Shown: piece by piece, positions 11,774-23,580 of the stretch
Layout: the number at the start of each line of letters is the position of its first letter
Position numbering within the stretch: position 1 is the stretch's first letter
Notes under the pieces: generated by a model
Seen by the model: the letters and a program-made list of their open reading frames with translations, nothing else
The model's database searches: none
What the model was told of the DNA's origin: nothing
Made by a program: the position numbers and the translations under genes
Assembly (NCBI GenBank): GCA_026119855.1
Contig: JAOWBW010001445.1
Coordinates: 1 to 64,000, forward strand
Direction: 5' to 3'
DNA length: 64,000 nt
Origin: Campanula takesimana
Lineage: Eukaryota; Streptophyta; Magnoliopsida; Asterales; Campanulaceae

Positions 11774-12251
11774 GATTGAAATGGACAAGACTTGCAAGAA
11801 TAATAAGAAATAACACAAAGTAAACAAGTAATATGAACAATAACAAAAAGAGTTTGAGATGAAGAAGAAGATGGGGAGAAGGAGGCTTCACCTATGATGG
11901 TTATGGCCTATCTTCTTCACTTTTCACTCAAATGTGTATCACTCACAGTTTTTGCTCTCAAACTGGTAGAGTATCAACACACAAAATGTTTTCTCCCCCC
12001 TGAAATGATCAGCATGGGGTTCAATTTATAGGGACTGAGGGTGCCCAACATAGCCGTACGGCTCAACACCTCAAGTACCCAAACCATCCGTACGACTCGA
12101 CTTGGCGAGCTTCTGGATTTTTCTAAGTTTAATTCCAGTTCAGTCCTGGAATATTAGGTTTATCCTAATGAGGTCCTGGCCCATTGGTTTATCCCTAAAT
12201 GGTACCAAGAATTCCTCTAAAGTAGGTCAAATTCAGATTGGGGTACTTACA
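10692..12251 (-). mobile_element. 3' LTR of the Tat-type element (1,560 bp)
   Basis: On the minus strand it runs from TGTAAGTACCCCAATCTGAA (12251) to GGGGCGGGATCCTTACA (10692). The minus-strand TATA-like TATAAATTGAACC near 12030 fits a U3 promoter. It is collinear with the solo LTR 174-1794 and the split LTR at 1-2567. A TA microsatellite lies at about 11723-11770 and a TG run at about 10938-10955. Confidence 0.9.
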
Positions 12252-12262
12252 GAGCCCCTCGG
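12252..12262 (-). other. Polypurine tract of the Tat-type element
   Basis: The minus strand reads GCCGAGGGGCTC directly before the LTR start TGTAAG. A purine-rich stretch at this spot primes plus-strand DNA synthesis and confirms that the element runs on the minus strand. Confidence 0.65.
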
Positions 12263-12371
12263 CAACGTCGCTTTTGAAGAAAGCGGGGTTGTCGACAAAC
12301 TAAGCATCCCAATCTGATGGGAGGACGGCTTGGCCGATTTGTTCTATGGCTGGACCTAGAGGTATAGGATT

Positions 12372-12415
12372 CCTACGTATCCCTATTCGAGGGAATCAAG
12401 CCTAACGTAGTTCGG
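12372..12415. other. Recurrent stem-loop motif, copy 1
   Basis: An outer stem CTACG/CGTAG encloses an inner hairpin TCCCT-ATTCG-AGGGA, followed by TTCGG. The same layout recurs at 15566-15610 and 29326-29392 with different inner-stem bases. Similar 'CCTACGT...CGTAGTTCGG' words occur, as I recall, in many plant Tat-type elements; the role is unknown. Confidence 0.55.
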
Positions 12416-12479
12416 GTGAGAGATTTTAAGGCTACTCACACCTATGGGCCTTAGGCGGATATTCATTCATCCCTTCCTA

Positions 12480-13120
12480 AACAGGCATGGCTCAAGGGCC
12501 GGACTTGGTCAACTTGGCTCTATTCGGAGAGGGTTGACTAAGGGGGCTAGCATGGCTCAGAGGCTCAAATAGTGGGCATGGCTCAGAGGCTAGACTTGAT
12601 CGACTTAGCTCTATCGGAGAGGGTCGACTCAAGGAATGGGCATGGCTCAGAGGCTCAAATAATGGCATAGCTCATAGGCTGGGCTCGATCGACTAGGCTC
12701 TATCGGAGAGGGTTGACTCAAGGAATAGGCATGGCTCAAAGGCCGGACTTGGTCAACTTGGCTCTATTCAGAGAGGGTTGACTAAGGAATGGGCATGGCT
12801 AAAAGGCTGGACTTGGTCAACTTGGCTCTATTCGGAGAGGGTTGACTAAGGAATGGGCATGGCTCAGAGGCTCAAATAATGGGCATGGCTCAGAGGCTGG
12901 GCTTGATCGGCTAGGCTCTATCAGGAGAGGGTCGACTCGAGGGTAACTGGTCTTATGTCCGACTAAGGACTGCCGGGACACATTGGTCGATTTGGTAAAC
13001 TTTTCTCATGGCGGAGGGTCGACTACACAAACTGGTCAACTTATCTCATGGCGGAGGGTCGACTACAAAAACTGGTCAACTTATCTCATGGCGGAGGGTC
13101 GACTACACAAACTGGTCTTA
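12480..13120. repeat. Minisatellite family 1 (GGCATGGCTCAGAGGCT type)
   Basis: Units of varied length contain GGGCATGGCTCAGAGGCT, a CTTGGTCAACTTGGCTCTAT-like stretch and GGAGAGGGTTGACTAAGGAA. From 13008 a related 45-bp unit (CTCATGGCGGAGGGTCGACTA plus CAAACTGGTCAACTTAT) repeats three times. All lie in the 3' untranslated region of the Tat-type element. Confidence 0.85.
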
Positions 13121-13339
13121 CGTCCCTCCAGACTGCCGTCACAATGATAGGTTTTCTCTAACCTGGCCACTCTCGGGGGACAAAGGTTTTCTTAACCTAG
13201 TCATGACTATACTTGTCTTACGCCCTACCAAGGGCTGCCGAGGCAATAACATCTTGACTTTCATCCTGGATTTACGAGGTACGGCCGGGACTTTTATGAT
13301 TTCACTTTCTACCCTGGACTTACGAAGTACGGCCGGGTC

Positions 13340-13790
13340 AACAAAATCCAATGGTCTTACGTCACGCCGGACGGCCAAAAGACAAGTCTCACAGAACCTA
13401 ATGGTCTTACGTCACGCTGGATGGCCAATGACATATTTCACAAAACCTAATGGTCTTACGTCACGCCGGACCGCCAAAGGACAAATCTCACAGAACCTAT
13501 TGGTCTTACGTCACGCCGGACGGCCAAAGGACATAATCTCACTAAACCTAATGGTCTTACGTCACACCGGACTGCCAAAAGGGAAAATCTAATGAAACCT
13601 AATTGACTTATGTCACGCTGGACGGTCAAAGGACAGGTCTAACCTAATGGTCTTACGTCACATCGGACTGCCAAAGGACATAATCTCACTAAACCTAATG
13701 GTCTTACGTCACGCCGGACGGCCAAAGGGCAAATCTAACGAAATCTAATGGACTTATGTCATTCCTGACCGCCAGAGGACAATTTTTCAT
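13340..13790. repeat. Minisatellite family 2 (GGTCTTACGTCACGCCGGAC type, ~50 bp)
   Basis: About nine copies of a ~50-bp unit with the core GGTCTTACGTCACGCCGGAC, then GGCCAAAGGACA and AACCTAAT. The copies differ by point changes and small length changes. A reading frame stays open across several copies (13008-13592) only because of the repeat period; it is not a gene. Confidence 0.9.
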
Positions 13791-13794
13791 ATTT

Positions 13795-14335
13795 TTAACT
13801 GGACTTACGAAGAACGGCCACGTTAACTTCACAAATTCAAACTCTTAACCTGGGCTTACGAGGCGCGGTCGGGCTAACTTCATACTCTTAAACTGGACTT
13901 ACGAATTACGGTCAGGGTTAAATTCATACTCTTAACCTGGACTTACGAATTACGGCTGGGCTAATTTCATACTCTTAACCTGGACTTATGAATTACGACC
14001 GGGTTAAATTCATACTCTTAACCTGGACTTACGAAGCACGAACGGGCTAATTTCATACTCTTAACCTGGATTTACGAATTACGACCGGGTTAACTTCACA
14101 AATTCAAACTCTTAACCTGGACTTACGAGGCGCGGCCGGGCTAATTTCATACTCTTAACTTGGACTTACGAATTACGGCCGGGTTAACGCTAATTCTCAC
14201 ATTCTTAACTGGGATTATGAAGTACGGCCATGTTAATTTCACAAATTCAAACTGTTAACCTGGAATAACGAGGCACGACCGGGCTAATTTCATACTCTTA
14301 ACCTGGACTTACGAATTACGGCCGGGCTAATTTCA
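13795..14335. repeat. Minisatellite family 3 (CCTGGACTTACGAATTACGG type, ~45-60 bp)
   Basis: About eleven copies of a unit built from CCTGGACTTACGAATTACGG, CCGGGCTAA and TTTCATACTCTTAA, some with an extra TCACAAATTCAAA segment. Family 2 units and family 3 units share ACTTACG, which suggests a common origin followed by separate amplification. Confidence 0.9.
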
Positions 14336-16519
14336 CAAAGCTGGTCTTACGTCCATCTAAGGACTACCCGGGGACAAGGGTCTCAACCTATGATGACTAT
14401 TCTGAGTCAAAGCTTGGGTTGGGTCAACACTACTCTACGAGACAATTGACACATTTTCTTGACACCAGGGAAGAGCCTAGGGGCAACCGTTAAGACTCAT
14501 TGTGGACGAAAAAGTCCAAAACTTTGGGAAAATCATTTTAAGAGGAGATCAAAAGCATTTTGCTTGAAACATGGTCTTTGATAAATGATACCAAAAAGGG
14601 CAAATTTGGAAATGCTTATTTTTAAAGGCAAATATTTTAACGAAGTATGTTAGTCAAATTTTTGATTTTAACTTAACCGCGAGGTTTGTTATGCATAAAG
14701 TCCTTCGGAAATTTGTCCATTTCTTAGGAGTGATCGGGAATAGAGAACCCTTTTGCCGTTGATGTTGGGGCAGCCCCATATCCTTGTTGTCCTTGATGTC
14801 GGGGTAGCCCCATGTCTTCGTCGTCGTAGATGTCGGGGTAGCCCCATGTCTCTATCGGTGTCGATGGCGTGGTAACCCCAATATCATCTTTTGTCCTTTG
14901 AAGTAAGGTTAGGAACCCATCCTTTTTCATGACGCACCCTTTCTTTTGCCTAGGCCGCCCTTTCGGGTTTTCAACCTAGTGGGCATCTCTTTTGCGTCTT
15001 TTATGGCACACCCTATTTTTTGCCTAGGCCGCCCTTACGGGTTTTCAACCTAGCGGGCTACTTTTTTGGTGCCTTTCTCTTTTTCCTTTTTTTTTATGAG
15101 TGATCCAGCCGACTCGATAGAACGGGGACTTTAAAGTATTTTTTTATGGAGGAAACATGCAAGGGCATTTTATTTGGGAGAGAGTCCCTTTATTTTGGTG
15201 AGCTCTTTGAGCAATTTATCATGAAATTGAAGGAAGCCCTTGCTTGACAGAATACAAGTGTTTATCTCTTTCGTAAGATGTAGAGAAGAAGACTTGTCAA
15301 GACATTTAAAATTTGCCTTAGTTAATATCATCAAATGATTGCTTGAACGGACCATGTCTGTCATTAAGTCAAGATTATAGCAAGCAATTAGCCTTAACAT
15401 GTATAAATGTTGTGATAAATTGAGATTAAGATTCGATCAATGGCAAGATCAGAAGAAGAAGGTGTATCTGGGGAATCAGTCATTGATGGGACCGAGAATT
15501 TGGTCATTTTGAGAGGACCATGGTTTGATGGTTTTGTTTCATGTTGTGACCGGACCCGAAGGTTGCCTACGTTCCCCTCATTATGAGGAGCTCAGGTCGC
15601 CGTAGTTCGGCCATGGATCGTCTTTTGTTGAAGTTGGTGTCCTTTTGAAGGATGTTGTTGCTCTGCGGATGTAGATCGCTTTGCCTTGTAGTGAACTCCT
15701 TGTGATGGACCTTTTGGGGTGAACCCTCTTTGGTGAGCTTTTGAGGCAAACTTCCTCTTCGCGGAAATTCATTTCATTTCCTTCTTTCCATACATTCATT
15801 TCTTTTCTCTCATTTCATTCATTTTTTTAGAGAGAGGGGAAACATTAGCCCCAACTTGGATATTGGCTCATTTGTAGCCCCTTGGTGGAATGCCTGTCAC
15901 TTCTTACTTTGACTTTGAAGCTCCGGGAAGTCCTTTGCTTGGTTGCGCACGTGCGATCATGGTCGAATCTTGGTGGTTGAGCAACAACATCCTTGCCTGT
16001 TCATTGTCTCGGGATGCCTTTGATGTGCATCCAGAATTTGTATCGGGAAGGTGTATCGGGGATGTGTATCGGGGAATGTGTATCGGGGATGGCTTGCCAT
16101 TAACGGTCTCTTCATGCCAATTTATCACAACATTTATTCACATCAAGATTAATTGTTTGCATTTAGCGTTTTTATTCGTGTTGGGTCCATTCGTCCTTAA
16201 TGAGTCGTCATTGACTAGTATGCTTAGAAGTCAATTCATCATTTTAGGGACGTAGCAATCAATTGATAATAACAAGCAAGGCAATTTCAATAGTAAATGT
16301 ATATTGCAAATAATGTCTCAAATCTAGAGAGAAGAGAAGGATAATGATTCTTTTATTTAGATAACTTTGTACATACATTTCCATGTGCGGACCTTTGCAA
16401 AAATAAAAAGACACAGTCCGGGACGGACTTTGGTGAAAGTCTAGATCCTACGAGGCTGGACGACCCATTTTTTTTTTAAGGGATGGGCTCCTATGAAGCA
16501 CGATGATCCATTTTCTTCC
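14336..16519. other. 3' region of the Tat-type element without coding potential
   Basis: Contains two copies of a ~60-bp unit with GCCTAGGCCGCCCTT and GGGTTTTCAACCTAG (14935-15060), a short GTGTATCGGGGAT repeat (16050-16090), TCGGGGTAGCCCCAT repeats (14765-14880) and the second stem-loop motif at 15566. Short open frames exist on both strands but none resembles a known protein. Confidence 0.6.
15566..15610. other. Recurrent stem-loop motif, copy 2
   Basis: Outer stem CTACG/CGTAG, inner hairpin CCTCA-TTA-TGAGG, followed by TTCGG. Compared with copy 1 the inner stem has changed on both sides and stays paired. Confidence 0.55.
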
Positions 16520-16852
16520 TCAATTGTTGGAGGGGTTGTCGGCGGCATATTCCATGTCTTCCATGGGGAACTCGGGTTCCATGTTGTCGGGAAGGATCTC
16601 GTGAGGTCTCCATTTGGTTTGGCGTTGTAATTTCCGGATTCGTCTACACATGAGTGGAAAGTTTTCTTTGGCCATCTCTTTTTGGTGATTTCCTTTCAAG
16701 GTGCGTAACCTTCGCGCATTGCATTCGGCGAGAGTACGGATTTCCCTTTGATGTAACCGCCTTTGGTCTTCCGAAGCTCGGGCTTCTTCTTGTAGACGGT
16801 GTCCCAATTGTTTGATCTCATTGCTCATGTAGACGGTTCTCTCGGATGCCAA
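16520..16852 (-). CDS. Small basic coiled-coil frame of the Tat-type element
   Basis: I do not recognise this 110-residue frame. It starts MASERTVYMSNEIKQLGHRL and is rich in Arg, Glu and Gln with heptad-like spacing through about residue 75, which suggests a coiled coil. The last 35 residues are acidic and Asn-rich. It lies 500 bp downstream of the gag-like frame in element orientation, where protease and reverse transcriptase would normally be. It may be a remnant of gag or an element-specific accessory frame. Translation has not been shown, and no homologue was identified by eye. Confidence 0.35.
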   Translation of the reverse strand: MASERTVYMSNEIKQLGHRLQEEARASEDQRRLHQREIRTLAECNARRLRTLKGNHQKEMAKENFPLMCRRIRKLQRQTKWRPHEILPDNMEPEFPMEDMEYAADNPSNN

Positions 16853-17348
16853 TTCAGATGTGGGCTCCTTGGTTGATGTTTCTAATGGATAGAACCGCGA
16901 AGGACTTTTAGCATATTAAACCTCAAGGTGAAATTATAACCATGATTTGAGAAAAATGCTTCATTATCGGATTAGCCTTTTAGGAAAAACTTGATCTTTT
17001 ATTTTAAGAAAGCTTGATCTCTATTTTTTTTTTGTCTTGAAAAGCACACATTTGTTTTGAGTGAAAGACTCACAAACATTTTCTTATTTTTATATTTTTT
17101 TGCACACTTTTGACAAGGCAATAATGATAATAATCTTATTAAGAAAACTGACAATGGACTCAGAATGGTCACCACATGGCATCAACTGGGGATTCAAGAC
17201 TCTAACAAACATCTTAACTGACTTTTCTTAACGGCTTATCACACATCCTAAAAGCAACTAACTATTCCTAAGGATGAAAATAGACTCTTTCTAAGGGGAG
17301 GTTTATGGAAGAGGTTTTGACATTCCGCTTCTGACCATATCTGTAGTT

Positions 17349-18001
17349 TCATTTCCAATTTCCCAATCGGGGGCATTCAAGCTTTCCTTTCGTGATCAAC
17401 TTCCGAATGACACGTTTTAAAGCGGTGCAATCGTCGGTATCATGTCCATGATAGTTGTGAAAGTCACACCTCTTGGTCTTATCGAGACACCTTTTGGGGT
17501 TTTTGGGTTGAAAATTGACAAGAGGTGATGTGAGGCCCTGCTTGGCCAATCCTTCAAATACCTTGCTTATGGGCATTCTGAAATCCTCAAACCTTGTGAA
17601 ACGGGGTCTGGCTCGGCATTCGACTTTTCTTTCCTCGTTGACCGGATCGTGATAGGGACAAGAATCACCATCTCTAAATGCAAAGGGGTTCTCATTGAGT
17701 GTCTTTTCGAACATAGCTTCCATTTGTTTTCTCTTTCCCAATAGATGATTGGGAGGATTTTGCGGAGGTGCAGGGGCATAGGCATACCCATAACCTTGGT
17801 TGCTTGCAGGAATACACATTAGAGGCATGTAAGGAGCTTGTGGTGCAAAAGGTCTTGGATTGTAGGAATGGTACGGGTCACCCCGGAATCTCATCAGGAA
17901 ATCTGGTGGAGGCAAGTTGGTGATGCCTGTTCGGGTATCCATATATGGTCTAAACAGTGACTGAGCTCTGGTGACTTGGTTGATGGCATTAAACCGAGAA
18001 G
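17349..18001 (-). pseudogene. gag-like frame of the Tat-type element, 3' part
   Basis: The frame is open from the SIRE insertion site to a stop at 17349. It contains FEDFRMPISKVFEGL and later a Cys/His-rich CDFHNYHGHDTDDCTALKR stretch followed by LITKG, a pattern typical of Tat/Ogre gag C-terminal regions. A Pro/Tyr-rich linker precedes it. Across the insertion (18002-28630) the frame continues into 28631-28925 without a shift once the GGATT duplication is discounted, so gag was open when the SIRE element landed. No protease or reverse transcriptase follows. Gag would package element RNA; here the frame is physically broken. Confidence 0.75.
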
Positions 18002-18006
18002 GGATT
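18002..18006. repeat. Target-site duplication GGATT, left copy
   Basis: Matches 28631-28635 exactly. The 5-bp size is typical of Ty1/copia integration. Confidence 0.95.
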
Positions 18007-19042
18007 TGTTGGGTATGCCCACTTATATCTCAGTTCAATGTAATAGGATTGATTAGATTCGATTGATCCATCACCTAAGTTTTATTTCATGGACTTTAGA
18101 CCCATATGTAAGAAGTATTTATACTTCATTTTTTAGGTTGTCCATTGTAATAGAACAGGCTTAGGAATAGGGCAAGAAGATCAAAGTTGAAGAAAATCAC
18201 TCCGTGAATTTGAGCTACGCGCCTATGCGCCCCTCTTGTTGGCCACTATGCTTCAAGAGCTCGAGTTTCATGCTTCATTAAGAAACCTTGAAGATCTGAA
18301 GACTGCTGCTCAGTATTTCCAGACTCTTTAGAACAGCCTTCAAGATCTTCAAACCTTCAAACTCCTGCTCATATCACAAAGCCCTATATCACCAGAATTC
18401 TTGGTGCTCTTCATCTTTCATATTCATAGAGCCCAGAATTTCTGTCACACACACACCTCTTGAAGCTTTGATCATTTTGATCTAACTTTTTGAGATACAC
18501 CGGTTTAGTCTAGGATTTGTTCTTCATAGATAATAGATCTTGAGTTAGTATTGAGCTCAAATGTTGTAATTTATAATACTCTCTCATATTATAAGATCTC
18601 CATTAGAAATCCAAGACTAACCATCTTGGTAGAGGATGTAGATCTTTCATCGATCGAACTTCTCCAAATAGCGTGTTCATTATATTTACTGCATATTTCC
18701 TGCTTAACTATTTATGAACTGCTTTGTTTGATCTTTCAGATTGCTACACTTTGCTGTTGTAATTGTTATTACTCATTTGCCTTAGAACCATTTTTGCGCC
18801 ACTCTTTAGCCTCAAACTTAGCGCGTGCGTTTTTATCTCTGCACAGTATACCCTGCGCAGAGCTGCTTTAAATCTTCCGCTGTGCATTTCACACTCTTGC
18901 TGCGCGCTATACTTAGCCAAAATAAGAGTTGTGCGCATTTGCCATTGAATTGCAAAAGGGTTTGAAAAGAATTTTAAAACGCTATTCACCCCCCCCCCCT
19001 CTAGCGATTTTTCACACCCTTGTTGCCCCTTTGGGACCAACA
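18007..19042 (+). mobile_element. 5' LTR of the SIRE-type element (1,036 bp)
   Basis: Starts TGTTGGGTATGCCCACTTAT and ends CCCCTTTGGGACCAACA, with the inverted pair TGTTGG/CCAACA. Compared with the 3' LTR it carries a 4-bp extra TTAG near 18545 and a longer C run near 18990. Confidence 0.97.
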
Positions 19043-19044
19043 AG

Positions 19045-19056
19045 TGGTATCAGAGC
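19045..19056 (+). other. Primer-binding site, initiator Met tRNA type
   Basis: TGGTATCAGAGC two bases after the LTR is complementary to the 3' end of plant initiator methionine tRNA, the usual primer for Ty1/copia reverse transcription. Confidence 0.95.
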
Positions 19057-19117
19057 GAACACCTTTATAAAACATGTTTTTGTTTTTCAAGCTTAACAGC
19101 TTGGGTGCCGATTCAAT

Positions 19118-19480
19118 ATGGCTTCAAAATCTTGGGCAATGACTAACTTTTCACCTATTCCTGCGCCTGCTCAAACCTCAGATCAAATTCAGATAGTTCT
19201 CCAAACTTGGTGGATCCTCAAGCAAACCTCCTTTTCTCTCTCATAGAGACTCAAAGAAAGATGACTTGGTCTGCTTCAACTGCAAAAAGCCAGGACATTT
19301 CGCTTCAAAATGCCTACTCCAAAATTTGAGTACAAGGAAAAGCAACCCTGCGCTCAAAGAAGCTAAGCAGTGCGGAATGGCTGCTAAAGAGAACTGCGCA
19401 GAAAAGAAGCTAAGGACTTGGAGACTGATACTGAAGACAACGATGCTGACTCTGAGGATGGACTGCTCTGCTTAGTGGCA
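19118..19480 (+). pseudogene. gag remnant with CCHC zinc knuckle
   Basis: A start codon at 19118 opens a frame (MASKSWAMTNF...) that soon breaks. About 100 bp later the zinc knuckle CFNCKKPGHFASKC (Cys-X2-Cys-X4-His-X4-Cys) appears. An intact gag would have several hundred residues before the knuckle, so most of gag is deleted. A frame rich in Asp and Glu (19418-19813) follows but matches nothing clear. Confidence 0.75.
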
Positions 19481-19813
19481 AATGCTGACAACAATTCAGA
19501 AGATGTTTCTGAAATGAAACCTGAGCATGCGCCAAGGACAATCAAAGAAAGGTCCCTTCACTCTAGTGGAAATGGGACACCTTCACAAAGCAGACAGAAT
19601 GGCAAGTACCTATTTGCCAGAGCTAACCTGACAAAGCTGCGTCATCACCAACTCCGCAGCCGCGCAAGGAATCTCTTAAAGTGCCTGCTGATCTTAAATG
19701 ATAACTCTGCTGTAGAGCGCAAGTCAATGTTTCAACAAGCAGAAAAGATCTTCTACTTCACTGTGCTCTCTCAAGCTCAGTTGGTATCGACAGTGGATTC
19801 TAGACACTACTAG

Positions 19814-20506
19814 AGACGTCAACACTCTTAAAGGTGCGCATGAAGGAAGAGATCACTCAGTAACATATGGTGACAACAACAAAGGGCACATAATTGGATT
19901 TGGACTAATCATAAAAGATAGTCTCAAGCAACCTGCTCTCCATATCACAATTATGCGATAAAGGTCTGGAATGCCATATCACTTCAACGCACTGTTACAT
20001 CAAGAATGGTGTTTCTGGACTAACTTTGCTCACAAGGACTCGTAAGACTAATTTCTAATCTATTGATCTTACCGCTATAATTTCTATTACTAATCCTTGT
20101 TTTGTAGCAAAGAACATAAGTGAATGCAGCTAGCAATGGTATAAGCACCATGCCAGCTTAGTAAGCAGCCTAAGCAGTCTTCCTCCAGCAAGATTGCTCC
20201 AATGTCAAAACGCTTACAACCGCTTTCACCTCATATGTTTGGACCTCTCACTACCACGAAGCATTGGACCATCTTGTGGTATCTCAATGATATCCTGGCT
20301 GCTCCTTCGAAATTTCCAAATACAGATGACGTCGTTAGAGTTCAATACTTCAACGGAACAGAATTTATGAACAACGATGTCGCCCAATATTGTGAGAATC
20401 AACAAGAACCAACAAATGGTATTCTTCACAATTTATCTGCTGCTGGAGTTCCCCAACAAAATGGCGTTGTGGAAAGAATCCCTTGTTGATTGAGGATGGA
20501 TAGACA
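19814..20506 (+). pseudogene. Scrambled protease/integrase region
   Basis: Fragments are recognisable but out of context: an HMFGPLTTTKH-like piece, then YFNGTEF and VPQQNGVVER, which are typical of the copia integrase core. The protease active site and most of the integrase zinc-binding domain are absent. Several stops and frame changes break the region. Confidence 0.7.
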
Positions 20507-21649
20507 ATGATAGTAGAAGCAGGACTTCTAATGTATTTCTGGGAAGAAGCTGTCAACGGTGCATGCTTTACTCAGAATAAGATCCCTCATCAACAAAGCC
20601 TACATCAATACTCCATACGATCTATGGAGAATGGAGAGAAAAGAGCGCCCAACATTGCTTTCTTCAAGCTCTTTGGTTGCAAATGTTATATCCTCTACAA
20701 CGGAAACGAACATAGAGGTAAATTCGATGCCAAAGCCGACGAAGGTATTTTTGTTGGGTATGCCAAACATTCTAAAGATTTTCGCGTTTTCAATAGAACC
20801 ACATTAGTGATAGTTGAATCTGTACATGTTACATTTGATGAACATTCTCTCCTTGAGCCACATTTGGCTCCAAATGTTGCTGATGATTCTGTTGAGCTAA
20901 ATGATACAGGTGCTCCTATTTATGTTGCGCCTACACAAGAGCAGAATCTATCAACTCAAGGAAATCCATCAACATCAGTTGCTCCAAATTCCTCATATGT
21001 CGCGCCCCATGAGTCATCAGCTGTGCCTCACTCACATGTTGCGCCTCTTGATGCCTCTCATGCGCCTATATCTTCAGCTGCATCTGGTGTAAACCCTAGT
21101 TTCAACTCTACACCAATTCAACCCCCAAATTTTGATGATTTAGAATCTGGTGAAGATGTACCAATTGAAGACCTTCAAATTACTACGACTCAACCTAACT
21201 TACCTCCTGAAATTCGTGAAGTTAGAGGTCACCCAATCAATAATATCATTGGTGATCTAAACGTTGGTGTTCGTACAAGGAGAGCTACAAACTTTGATGC
21301 TTACACTGCATTCATCTCTCAAATTGAACCGAAGAAGGCTGATAAAGCGCTCCAAGATCCTAATTGGGTTGTTACAATGCAAGAAGAACTCAATCAATTT
21401 GAACGATGTAAGGTTTGGACTCTTGTTCCAAGACCAAATGATCAAGGAGTGATTGGTACGAAATGGGTGTTCAGAAACAAGATGGATGAGAATGGAACCA
21501 TCACAAGAAACAAAGCTAGATTGGTTGCACAAGGCTATAGGCAAGAAGAAGGAATTGATTACGATGAAACGTTTGCGCCCGTAGCAAGACTTGAAGCTAT
21601 CAGATTATTCCTAGCTTACGCTACTCACAAGGACTTCAAGCTATATTAA
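20507..21649 (+). pseudogene. Integrase C-terminus to reverse transcriptase N-terminus, ended by a stop
   Basis: The frame begins in the integrase C-terminal part (FFKLFGCKCYILYNG, then GIFVGYAKHSKDFRVFN), passes a Pro/Ser-rich linker (residues ~125-240), and enters reverse transcriptase (GTKWVFRNKMDENG, KARLVAQGYRQEEGIDYDETFAPVAR). It stops with TAA at 21647-21649 just before MDVKSAFLNG, where the family normally continues. A C-to-T change in a Gln codon would explain the stop. The downstream frame is in register. Confidence 0.85.
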
Positions 21650-22165
21650 ATGGATGTGAAGAGCGCGTTTCTAAATGGTGAACTCCAAGAACAAGTCTAT
21701 GTTGCTCAACCACCTGGGTTTCAAGATTCACAATTTCCAAATCATGTGTACAAACTCCAGAAAGCTTTGTATGGACTCAAACAAGCACCAAGAGCATGGT
21801 ACGATACACTATCAAAGTTTCTCATCGAAAAAGGCTTCACTCGCGGTAAAATCGATACAACTCTTTTCATTACCAAACATAATGGTCATAAATTACTTGT
21901 TCAAATTTATGTTGATGATATTATATTTGGTTCTACAAATGAATTGTTGTGCAAGCGTTTTGAGAAACTAATGAAGAGCAAGTTTGAAATGAGCATGATG
22001 GGAGAACTCACATTCTTCCTCGGGCTTCAAATCAAGCAAATGAGTGAAGGCATATTCATCAATCAAGCCAAATATACAAAGGACTTAATCAAGAAATTTG
22101 GACTTGAGAACGCCAAAGAATATGAACTCAAATGCCCACCGGCAACAAACTCGACAAAGATTTAA
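21650..22165 (+). pseudogene. Reverse transcriptase catalytic part
   Basis: Directly follows the stop at 21649 in the same frame. It holds MDVKSAFLNG, LYGLKQAPRAWYD and the catalytic YVDD, all intact copia motifs, and ends where a frameshift near 22130-22165 moves the reading to the RNase H frame. Confidence 0.9.
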
Positions 22166-22851
22166 AAGGTAAACGTGTTGATCAAACGCTCTATCGAGGT
22201 ATGATTGGCTCACTCCTTTATCTTACTGCTAGTAGGCCTGATATTATGTTTAGTGTTTGTGTTTGTGCTCGTTATCAATCTGACCCTAGAGAAGCACACT
22301 TAATTGCTGTGAAACGAATTATAAGATATCTTTCCGGTACTGTTAACCTTGGACTTTGGTACACCAAATATTCGAACTTTAAACTTGTAGGTTATTCAGA
22401 TGCGGACTATGCAGCGTGCACAATTGATAGGAAAAGCACTAGTGGCACTTGTCATTTCCTCGGATATCGACTTGTGTCATGGGCGAGTAAGAAACAAGCT
22501 TCTGTATCTGTCTCAACAACCGAAGCTGAATATATCGCTGCGGGAAGTTGTTGCTGTCAAATACTATGGATGAAGCAGCAATTTGTTGACTATGATATCA
22601 TTGAAGAAAATTGTCCCATCTACTGCGACAACACATCCACAATTGCGGTTTCTGAAAATCCTGTCATGCACTCCAAGACCAAACACATCGACATCAAATA
22701 TCACTTCCTCAAAGACCACGTGGAGAAAGGAAATATACATTTGGAACACGTGGGAACCGACTATCAAATCGCCGACATTCTAACGAAAGCACTTGACGCG
22801 AAACGGTTCATATTTTTGAGAGGTGAAATGGGTATGCTTGAACTCAACTAA
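22132..22851 (+). pseudogene. RNase H part of pol
   Basis: Contains GSLLYLTASRPDIMF, the RNase H blocks GYSDADYA and STTEAEYIA, and the typical copia ending HSKTKHIDIKYHFLKDHV with DILTKAL. The normal stop is at 22851. It is joined to the reverse transcriptase by a frameshift in the overlap. Confidence 0.9.
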
Positions 22852-23580
22852 AATTCATTATAGTTTTGTCAATACTAATGATTTTATGTTTTGTTGAGTT
22901 ATATGAGTATATTAGGTTCAAATGATAAATCATTTCAAGTTTCAAGGAAACTCTGCGCGCCCAATACTTTTGCGCGCCCCACACTCTCTGCGCGCCCAAT
23001 TCCAACGCGCGCCTAGCATTCAATGCCTCGTAAGTCATTCTGCGCGCTTAGATGAGACTATGCCCTCTTTATGACTGCGGCTCAATCAATGCTGCCATAT
23101 TAACTCCCTCAATGATTGAGCGCTTTAAAGTTTCACAAGTACCAGGTATGATTGTTCTCATTTATTATAGGAATCTTTGTCTTTTGACATTCCATTAATT
23201 GTTCAAGGGTACTTGTGCAATTAATTTTTCCCTCGTTTTACGTTTTTCAAAAATTTTATTTTTCGGGGATTTATTTCTTGCACCCCAAACTTACACCAAA
23301 ACAGATGTTTTTGGGGTTTGTGCAAAAATTAGTCAAAATTGCTCATACACTTAAAGGGAAAGTGGAGCATTTTTTCCCTTACCCAAAATGTCACATCAAA
23401 GTGCTTTGGGTCATTCAGCATTAAATAACCTTCAAATCCTTAAAATCCCTCATTAATGCTTTGTCCTTTTTAGCCATGATGAGCCGAAATTTGTTTCCCC
23501 CATTAAATGCACATCACTTTCAACTTCTCATCTTTTTAAATTTTAACCCTATTATTTCCATATTGGTGCTATATTTTTTT
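22852..23580 (+). other. Spacer between pol and the envelope-like region
   Basis: Non-coding, with a GCGCGCCC-rich patch at 22950-23050. The word GCGC recurs here as in the LTRs and coding parts of the same element. Confidence 0.6.

Noticed and set aside
13008..13592. Open frame of 194 codons on the plus strand
   Set aside because: It reads through minisatellite units (HAGRP/TSRRTAK repeats) and exists only because of the repeat period.
18551..19043. Open frames on both strands repeated at 28143-28581
   Set aside because: They lie in the two SIRE LTRs and are identical for that reason; no protein family is recognised.
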